Shown here: piece after piece, positions 58,554-64,000 of the stretch
Layout: each line of letters opens with the position of its first letter
Numbering within the stretch: position 1 is the stretch's first letter
Assembly: GCF_014648255.1 (NCBI RefSeq)
Contig: NZ_BMQT01000009.1
Location: forward strand, 1 to 64,000
Direction of reading: 5' to 3'
From: Nocardioides albus
GTDB lineage: Bacteria > Actinomycetota > Actinomycetes > Propionibacteriales > Nocardioidaceae
Length of the DNA stretch: 64,000 nucleotides
The notes under the pieces: model-generated
Databases searched by the model: none
What the model saw: only the letters and a program-made list of their open reading frames with translations
What the model was told of the DNA's origin: nothing
Translations under genes and position numbers: made by a program

Positions 58554-60104
58554 GTGAGTACGCAGCGCCGACACGGACATCGCACCCACGCAACGGTCGC
58601 CACCGCGCTCGCGGCCGGACTGCTCGCAGCAACGCTCGCCGGCTGCGGCTCCGGCGGCGAGAAGACCGGTGACGCCAACGGCACCCTGGTCTTCGGGATC
58701 TCCGCCGACCCGGCACAGATGGTTCCCTGGACCGCGACCTCGACCCAGTCGATCCAGGTCCTCTCGCAGATCTACAGCCCGCTGCTCAACACCGACGCCG
58801 AGGGCGTCCCGGAGGCAGGGCTCGCGGAGCTGCCGGAGATCTCGGAGGATGGGAAGACCTACACCTTCACCCTCCGCGAAGGCGTCACCTTCGGTGACGG
58901 TTCCGCCCTCGACTCCGCCGATGTGAAGTACACCTACGAGAAGATCATCGACCCCGCCTCGAGCGCGAGCTCGGCGTCGTACTTCGCCAACGTCGCCGGC
59001 ATCGAGGCGCCCGATCCGCAGACGGTCGTGGTGACCCTGAAGCAGCCCGACGCCTCCTTCGTCGCCGGGCTGACCGGGGTCAACACCGCGATCGTGCCCT
59101 CGGACGTCGACGCCAAGAGCCTGGAGGCCAAGCCGGTGGGTTCCGGGCCGTATCAGTTCAAGAGCCGCACACCGAACGAGTCGATCACGCTCACGCGCAA
59201 CGCCGACTACTACGCCGGGAAGCCCGGCGCGGCGACGGTCGAGTTCCGCGTCATCCCCGACGAGCAGTCGATGGTGTCCTCGCTGAAGACCGGCTCGGTG
59301 GACGTCGCCATCTTCGACAACCCGGTGACGGCGAAGACCGCGACCTCGGGTCAGACCGAGTCCATGACCGTCGACTCGTTGTCCTACCACGTGCTGCAGC
59401 TGCGGGCGACCTCACCGACGCTGAAGGATCCCAACGCCCGGCTCGCAATCCAGTGCGCGATCTCGCGCGAGGACGTGATCGACTCCGCGGCCCTGGGGTC
59501 GGGCAAGCCGACCGGCCCGATCACCTCGCCGGAATACCGCTCGGACGCCGAGGCTCAGCCGTGCCCCGAGCAGGACCTCGACAAGGCGAAGGACTACCTG
59601 GCCAAGGCGGGCAAGCCGAACGGGTTCACGCTGAACCTGATGACCTCCCAGGGTCTCTACTCCACCGCGGTCGACGAGGCGCAGAACATCCAGGCGCAGC
59701 TCGGCAAGGTCGGGATCAAGGTCAACGTCGAGGCGCTGGACTCCAACGCCTACGTCGAGCGGTGGCTCGCGGCCGACTTCGACGCGGCGATCGCGATGAA
59801 CGGCGGCAGCTCGGACCCGAACACGATGTACAGCCGCTACTTCACCAAGGCGGGAAGCTTCAACAAGGTCGCCGGCTACAGCTCGCCCGAGCTCGACAAG
59901 CTCTTCGCCGACGGCATCGCCACCACCGACACCGCCGCCCGCAAGCCGATCTACGAGGAGATCTCGCAGCGCCTGGTCGACCAGGCGGCCTGGGTGTGGC
60001 TGTTCACCCCGGAGATGTACGTCGTGGCCAACAAGCGCGTGGAGGGCCTCGAGGAGCGCACCGACGCCTCGATCGCGACGCTGTGGAAGGCGTCGGTCTC
60101 CTGA
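58554..60104 (+). CDS. ABC transporter substrate-binding lipoprotein, peptide/muropeptide type
   Basis: A 516-residue family 5 (DppA/OppA) extracytoplasmic binding protein from a GTG with AGGAGG upstream. Signal peptide VATALAAGLLAATLAGC with lipobox Cys at about residue 33; then YTFTLREGVTFGDGSALDSA, FKSRTPNESITLTRNADYYA and the C-terminal family pattern. Lipid-anchored outside the membrane. With murQ and anmK in the same operon, it likely captures muropeptides or anhydro-MurNAc compounds. Confidence 0.93.
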   Translation: MSTQRRHGHRTHATVATALAAGLLAATLAGCGSGGEKTGDANGTLVFGISADPAQMVPWTATSTQSIQVLSQIYSPLLNTDAEGVPEAGLAELPEISEDGKTYTFTLREGVTFGDGSALDSADVKYTYEKIIDPASSASSASYFANVAGIEAPDPQTVVVTLKQPDASFVAGLTGVNTAIVPSDVDAKSLEAKPVGSGPYQFKSRTPNESITLTRNADYYAGKPGAATVEFRVIPDEQSMVSSLKTGSVDVAIFDNPVTAKTATSGQTESMTVDSLSYHVLQLRATSPTLKDPNARLAIQCAISREDVIDSAALGSGKPTGPITSPEYRSDAEAQPCPEQDLDKAKDYLAKAGKPNGFTLNLMTSQGLYSTAVDEAQNIQAQLGKVGIKVNVEALDSNAYVERWLAADFDAAIAMNGGSSDPNTMYSRYFTKAGSFNKVAGYSSPELDKLFADGIATTDTAARKPIYEEISQRLVDQAAWVWLFTPEMYVVANKRVEGLEERTDASIATLWKASVS

Positions 60105-61099
60105 GCGCCGCGTCGAGCCTTTCGCACCGGGTCGGCGCCGTCGGGCGCCACCCGGTGGCCCGGCGTGCCGGCGAGGCGGCGCTGACGCTCATCGGGGTCT
60201 CGATCCTCACGTTCGTGCTGCTGCGGGTGGTCCCCGGGGATCAGATCACCGCGGCGTACGGGACGGCTGCCGGCGACCTCTCCCCCGAGCAGCTGCAGGC
60301 ACTGGAGGCCTACTACGGGGTCAACGAGCCGCTCCTGTCCCAGTACCTGGGCTGGCTCGGCGGCGTACTCACCGGCAATCTCGGGGTCTCGGCGACCTCA
60401 CAGCTGAGCGTGCTGTCGATGACCGCCCAGTCGTTGCCGAACACGGTCGAGCTGGCCGTGCTCGCCATCGTGATCGGGCTCGGGCTCGGCGTACCGGGCG
60501 GGATGCTGGCAGCCAGCCGCCCCGGGAAGGCGCGCGACCAGATCAGCCAGCTGACCAGCCTGATCGCGCTGTCGGTGCCGTCGTTCCTGCTCGCCGCCGT
60601 GGTGTCGAGCTGGCTGGTCAACACCATCGGCTGGTATCCCAACGGCGAGGGCTACCGCACGCTGAGCGAGGATCCCGCCCTCAACCTGCAGCAGATGCTG
60701 CTGCCGGCGCTGGTCCTCGGGATCAGCATCGCTCCGCCGATCCTGCAGACAACACGCGCGGCGATCCTCACCGTCCGCTCCGAGGACTACGTCCGGACCG
60801 CGCGCGCCAAGGGGGTGTCCGGCCGGCGGCTGCAGGTGCGGCACATCCTCCGCAACGCTCTGATCCCGGTGGTGACGATGAGCGGTCTCCAGTTCGGCTT
60901 CCTGCTCGGCGGGGCGCTGGTGGTCGAGCAGATCTTCGCGATCCCCGGCATCGGACGCCAGGTGCTGCTGGGGCTGGAGCAGAAGGAGTACGCCGTGGTG
61001 CAGTCGACGGTGCTGGTGATCGCGGTGATGTTCGTCCTGGTCAACCTGCTCACCGACGTCATCTACCGTCTGGTCGACCCGAGGGTGCGTGTTCAATGA
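60083..61099 (+). CDS. ABC transporter permease, DppB type
   Basis: About 338 residues with six helices and the N-terminal LTLIGVSILTFVLLRVVPGD pattern of DppB/OppB permeases; the EAA loop is in DYVRTARAKGVSGRRLQVRH. The start is uncertain: GTG 60083 overlaps the binding-protein gene by 22 bp; a CTG at 60101 would overlap as CTGA; GTG 60155 would remove the cytoplasmic N terminus. The overlap implies translational coupling. Confidence 0.88.
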   Translation: MEGVGLLSAASSLSHRVGAVGRHPVARRAGEAALTLIGVSILTFVLLRVVPGDQITAAYGTAAGDLSPEQLQALEAYYGVNEPLLSQYLGWLGGVLTGNLGVSATSQLSVLSMTAQSLPNTVELAVLAIVIGLGLGVPGGMLAASRPGKARDQISQLTSLIALSVPSFLLAAVVSSWLVNTIGWYPNGEGYRTLSEDPALNLQQMLLPALVLGISIAPPILQTTRAAILTVRSEDYVRTARAKGVSGRRLQVRHILRNALIPVVTMSGLQFGFLLGGALVVEQIFAIPGIGRQVLLGLEQKEYAVVQSTVLVIAVMFVLVNLLTDVIYRLVDPRVRVQ

Positions 61100-61980
61100 G
61101 CGCCGCTGCTGACATGCACGAGGTGCCCCAGGTCCCCACGACGCGGGCCTCGGGCCGATGGGTCAAGGCGTTCCGTACGCCGAGCGGGATCGTCGGTCTG
61201 GTCCTGATGGCGGTCGTGACGGTCCTCGCGCTCCTGGCCGCGGCCGGGGTCGGGCAGGACCCTGCAGCCCAGAACGTGTCGGAGGCGCTTCAGGGCCCCA
61301 GCGCGAGCCACTGGCTCGGCACCGACCAGTTCGGCCGCGACATCTTCGCCAGAGTCTGCTCCGGCCTGGCCAACTCGCTGCGGGTCGCCCTCGTCTCGGT
61401 GACCGTGGCGGCGATCGGCGGGGTGCTGCTCGGCATCCTGGCCGGCTACTACCAAGGCATCCTCGACCGGGTGGTCGGCGTGATCACCAACGTGCTCTTC
61501 GCGTTCCCGTCGCTGCTGCTCGCCCTCGCCCTGGCCGCCACTCTGCGACGCAGCTGGCTCACGGTGGCGATCGCGATCGCGGTGGTCTATCTGCCGATCT
61601 TCGCGCGGGTCGCCCGCGGGCCGGTCCTGACGCTGCGCCACGCCGAGTACGTGCTCGCCGCGACCGCTGTCGGCCGCAGTCGGCTCTCCACCCTCTTCGA
61701 GCACGTGCTCCCGAACATCCTCGGCATCCTGGTCGTTCAGATCACGCTGTCGCTGTCGTGGGCGATCCTCACCGAGGCGGCGCTCAGCTTCCTCGGGTTC
61801 GGCACCCCACCACCGGCGGCGTCGCTCGGCGGCATGGTCTATGCCGCGCAGTCACTGACCAGCGTCGCTCCGTGGATGCTCTACGCCCCCGGCGCCGCGC
61901 TGATCCTGGCCGTGGTCGGGCTGAACCTGCTCGGCGACGGACTCCGAGCCGCGCTCGACCCACGAGGAGCCAACCAATGA
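61096..61980 (+). CDS. ABC transporter permease, DppC type
   Basis: A 294-residue DppC-like permease: FRTPSGIVGLVLMAVVTVLA first helix, WLGTDQFGRDIFARVCSGLA (family motif), EYVLAATAVGRSRLSTLFEH as EAA loop, and GLNLLGDGLRAALDPRGANQ at the C terminus. ATG overlaps the DppB stop (ATGA). No ATPase gene follows within the window, although this type of transporter needs one or two. Confidence 0.93.
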   Translation: MSAAADMHEVPQVPTTRASGRWVKAFRTPSGIVGLVLMAVVTVLALLAAAGVGQDPAAQNVSEALQGPSASHWLGTDQFGRDIFARVCSGLANSLRVALVSVTVAAIGGVLLGILAGYYQGILDRVVGVITNVLFAFPSLLLALALAATLRRSWLTVAIAIAVVYLPIFARVARGPVLTLRHAEYVLAATAVGRSRLSTLFEHVLPNILGILVVQITLSLSWAILTEAALSFLGFGTPPPAASLGGMVYAAQSLTSVAPWMLYAPGAALILAVVGLNLLGDGLRAALDPRGANQ

Positions 61981-62909
61981 AGGCAGGGCCAGTGAACGCA
62001 GAGGACGGGGCCATGCTCGACGCGCTCACCACCGAGGCGTCGAGCAGCACGGGCGGGCCGGAGATCGACCAGCTCTCGGTGACCGACCTGATCGCAGCGA
62101 TGAACGAGCGCGACGCGACGGTCGCGGCCTCCGTACGCTCCGCCCTGCCGACGATCGCAGCCGCTGTCACCGCGGCGACCGAGCGGATGCGAGAAGGCGG
62201 TCGGCTGATCTACGTGGGCGCGGGCACGTCGGGGCGGCTCGGGGTGCTCGACGCCTCCGAGGTGCCGCCCACCTTCGGGGTCGACGAGGTGGTCGTCGGC
62301 GTCATCGCCGGCGGCCCGGCAGCGCTCGTCAGCGCCGCCGAGGGGGCCGAGGACGACGAGCAGAGCGGGGCAGACGACCTGGCCGCCCTCGACGTCGGGC
62401 CGCTCGACACCGTCGTCGGGATCGCCTCCAGCGGACGTACGCCTTATGTCCTCGGCGCCCTCGAGCACGCCGCCGAGATCGGCGCGCTCACCGTCGGCCT
62501 CGCCTGCAACCTGGGCACACCGCTGGGGCGAGCAGCCGACCACGGGATCGAGGTGCCGGTCGGTCCCGAGGTCGTCGCCGGATCGACCCGGCTCGGGGCC
62601 GGCACCGCCACGAAGATGGTGCTCAACATGCTCTCGACCGCCACCATGGTGCAGCTCGGAAGGACCTACGGATCGCTGATGGTCGACATGCGGGCCAACA
62701 ACGCCAAGCTGCGTCACCGCGCGGTCCGGATGGTCACCGAAGCCACCGGGGCCGAGGACGCGACCGCGGTCCGAGCGCTCGACGAGGCGGGTTGGCACAC
62801 CAAGCTCGCGATCGCGACGATCCTCACCGGCCTCTCCCCCACCGAGGCTTCCCAGGCGTTGGAGCGGGCCGGCGGCCGGCTGCGGACCGTCATCGAGGAG
62901 CGTGGCTGA
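61977..62909 (+). CDS. murQ: N-acetylmuramic acid 6-phosphate etherase
   Basis: A 310-residue SIS-domain etherase: YVGAGTSGRLGVLDASEVPP, VIAGGPAALVSAAEGAEDDE, GIASSGRTPYVLGAL and GSTRLGAGTATKMVLNMLST are the MurQ signatures. It converts MurNAc-6-phosphate to GlcNAc-6-phosphate and D-lactate in peptidoglycan recycling. Start overlaps the permease stop; its own stop overlaps the anmK start (TGATG). Confidence 0.96.
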   Translation: MKAGPVNAEDGAMLDALTTEASSSTGGPEIDQLSVTDLIAAMNERDATVAASVRSALPTIAAAVTAATERMREGGRLIYVGAGTSGRLGVLDASEVPPTFGVDEVVVGVIAGGPAALVSAAEGAEDDEQSGADDLAALDVGPLDTVVGIASSGRTPYVLGALEHAAEIGALTVGLACNLGTPLGRAADHGIEVPVGPEVVAGSTRLGAGTATKMVLNMLSTATMVQLGRTYGSLMVDMRANNAKLRHRAVRMVTEATGAEDATAVRALDEAGWHTKLAIATILTGLSPTEASQALERAGGRLRTVIEERG

Positions 62910-64000
62910 TGCGCGTGCTCGGGATGATCTCCGGAACCTCCCACGACGGGATCGACATCGCTGTCGTCGACTTCGAGGTCGACGGCGACGTGCTGCACGC
63001 CCGGATCGCGCACAGCACCTCGGTGCCCTACGCCGCTGACCTTCGACAGCGGCTCATCGAGGCCATGCCGCCGGCGCCGGTCGGCTTCGACGTCGTCTGC
63101 GAGCTCGACACCCGGATCGGGCAGGCGTTCGCCGCGGCGGCGAGCCGGGCTGTCGAGGAAGCGGGTGCCGTCGACGTCGTCTGTACGCACGGCCAGACCG
63201 TCTTTCATTGGGTCGAGTGCGGGCGCGCGCTCGGCACGCTCCAGATCGGACAGCCCGCCTGGATCGCCGAGGCGACCGGCGCGACGGTCGTCTCGGACGT
63301 ACGCTCCGACGACGTCGCCGCCGGCGGACACGGTGCGCCGCTGGTGCCGCTGCTGGACGTCCGGATGCTGGCACCGCTGCTCGAGGACGGCGCCGTCGCT
63401 GCGGCGCTCAACCTCGGCGGCATCGCCAACCTCACCGTGTGCCGAAGCGCCGCAGACCCGGTCGCGTGGGACATCGGCCCCGCCAACGCTCTCATCGACG
63501 CCGTGGTCACCGACGCGCCGGGCGCAGCGACCTACGACCGCGACGGCGAGCTCGGCGCCGCCGGTGCCGTGGATCCGGCACTGCTCACCGAGCTGCTCGA
63601 CTCGCCCTACTTCGGACAGCCGGCGCCGAAGAGCACCGGCAAGGAGCTGTTCAACCTCGACTACGTCCGAGCCGCGCTCGAGCGCAGCGGCGTGGATCCC
63701 TCACTTCCCGACCTGGTCGCGACCCTCACCGAGCTCAGCGCGGTCACCGTCTCCCAGGCGGTGACCCAGGCGGGCGTCGAGGTGCTGGTGGCCTCGGGTG
63801 GCGGCGTACGCAACCCGGTGCTGATGCAACGGCTCGGCGAGCTCCTTCCCGGCGTGCGGGTCACCACCAGCGACGCCCTCGGCGTCCCGTCCGATCACAA
63901 GGAGGCGATCGCCTTCGCCCTCATCGGCTGGGCCAGCGTCCACGGGCTCCCCGGCAACGTTCCCAGCTGCACCGGTGCCGCCGGACCCCGCGTGCTCGGC
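62909..64000 (+). CDS. anmK: anhydro-N-acetylmuramic acid kinase (3' end cut by window)
   Basis: 364 residues are visible, probably lacking only a few at the C terminus. VLGMISGTSHDGIDIAVVD is the N-terminal phosphate-binding motif, followed by VCTHGQTVFHW, LQIGQPAWIAEATGA, the NLGGIANLTVC loop, DIGPANALIDAVV and VLVASGGGVRNPVLMQRL. It phosphorylates anhydro-MurNAc to MurNAc-6-phosphate, the MurQ substrate, so the two adjacent genes form consecutive steps. Confidence 0.96.
   Translation, partial: MRVLGMISGTSHDGIDIAVVDFEVDGDVLHARIAHSTSVPYAADLRQRLIEAMPPAPVGFDVVCELDTRIGQAFAAAASRAVEEAGAVDVVCTHGQTVFHWVECGRALGTLQIGQPAWIAEATGATVVSDVRSDDVAAGGHGAPLVPLLDVRMLAPLLEDGAVAAALNLGGIANLTVCRSAADPVAWDIGPANALIDAVVTDAPGAATYDRDGELGAAGAVDPALLTELLDSPYFGQPAPKSTGKELFNLDYVRAALERSGVDPSLPDLVATLTELSAVTVSQAVTQAGVEVLVASGGGVRNPVLMQRLGELLPGVRVTTSDALGVPSDHKEAIAFALIGWASVHGLPGNVPSCTGAAGPRVLG

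Noticed and set aside
1..64000. tRNA, rRNA or insertion sequence genes.
   Set aside because: No cloverleaf-like arrangement, rRNA core sequence or transposase motif was found on either strand by eye.

Overview
The window is 64 kb of uniformly GC-rich DNA (about 70 % GC judged by eye) with short intergenic spacers, many ATGA/GTGA start-stop overlaps and GTG starts. It looks like a soil-type actinobacterium. F420-type enzyme remnants, a CGNR zinc-finger protein, actinobacterial holin-X/DUF3618 proteins and the gene families present would fit Nocardioidaceae or a relative; this assignment is inference. No rRNA, tRNA, CRISPR array, insertion sequence or phage module was seen.

Left part (1-25.7 kb). 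A leftward operon encodes a complete branched-chain 2-oxoacid dehydrogenase complex (E1 alpha, E1 beta, E2, E3), an acyl-CoA dehydrogenase and a GAF/PucR-type regulator cut by the window edge. An Lrp/AsnC regulator is divergent across palindrome-rich DNA. Next come an FMN 2-hydroxyacid oxidase with a divergent GntR regulator and twin FadR-type operators; a manganese exporter (mntP) divergent from an ArsR-type metal sensor; a LysR gene translationally coupled to a class A beta-lactamase-like protein and convergent with a metallo-beta-lactamase-fold protein; a CGNR protein, a small CxxC protein and a histidine-kinase-fold ATPase. A four-gene operon (GMC oxidoreductase, aldehyde dehydrogenase, alkyl-sulfatase-type hydrolase, MFS/ACS transporter) with a divergent PucR regulator reads like a complete alkyl sulfate to fatty acid route.

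Middle (26-46 kb). An 18-kb block of catabolic genes is arranged around a TetR regulator. Three copies of one 29-bp operator (TTAGTCAT-N13-ATGACTAA) sit upstream of the MFS/oxidase operon plus tetR, upstream of a seven-gene leftward operon, and upstream of a four-gene rightward operon. The genes encode an APC permease, an EthA-type Baeyer-Villiger monooxygenase, an HSL-family ester hydrolase, two flavin oxidases, alcohol and aldehyde dehydrogenases, an acyl-CoA ligase, an enoyl-CoA hydratase, an SCP2-like protein, and a gamma-glutamylation pair (glutamine-synthetase-like plus class I amidotransferase-like hydrolase). This is the best candidate for an undescribed system: a pathway for an amine whose carbon skeleton is opened through a ketone and an ester. 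Its right border carries a decayed F420-dependent oxidoreductase gene.

Right part (45.5-64 kb). Here are an NmrA-like reductase with a peroxiredoxin; a GPH-type transporter coupled to a PLP decarboxylase; three small envelope genes (YtxH-like, holin-X, DUF3618); an operon (ureohydrolase, ThDP decarboxylase, sodium/solute symporter, aldehyde dehydrogenase) with a divergent two-unit Lrp regulator that fits the 2-oxoarginine/guanidinobutyrate route of arginine breakdown; and a peptidoglycan-recycling operon (RpiR/MurR-type regulator, peptide-type ABC binding protein and two permeases, murQ, anmK) that runs off the right edge.

Three decayed gene fragments (beta-carbonic anhydrase, NAD-dependent epimerase, F420-dependent LLM oxidoreductase) lie in apparent gaps. 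All reading was done by eye; no database search or alignment was run.
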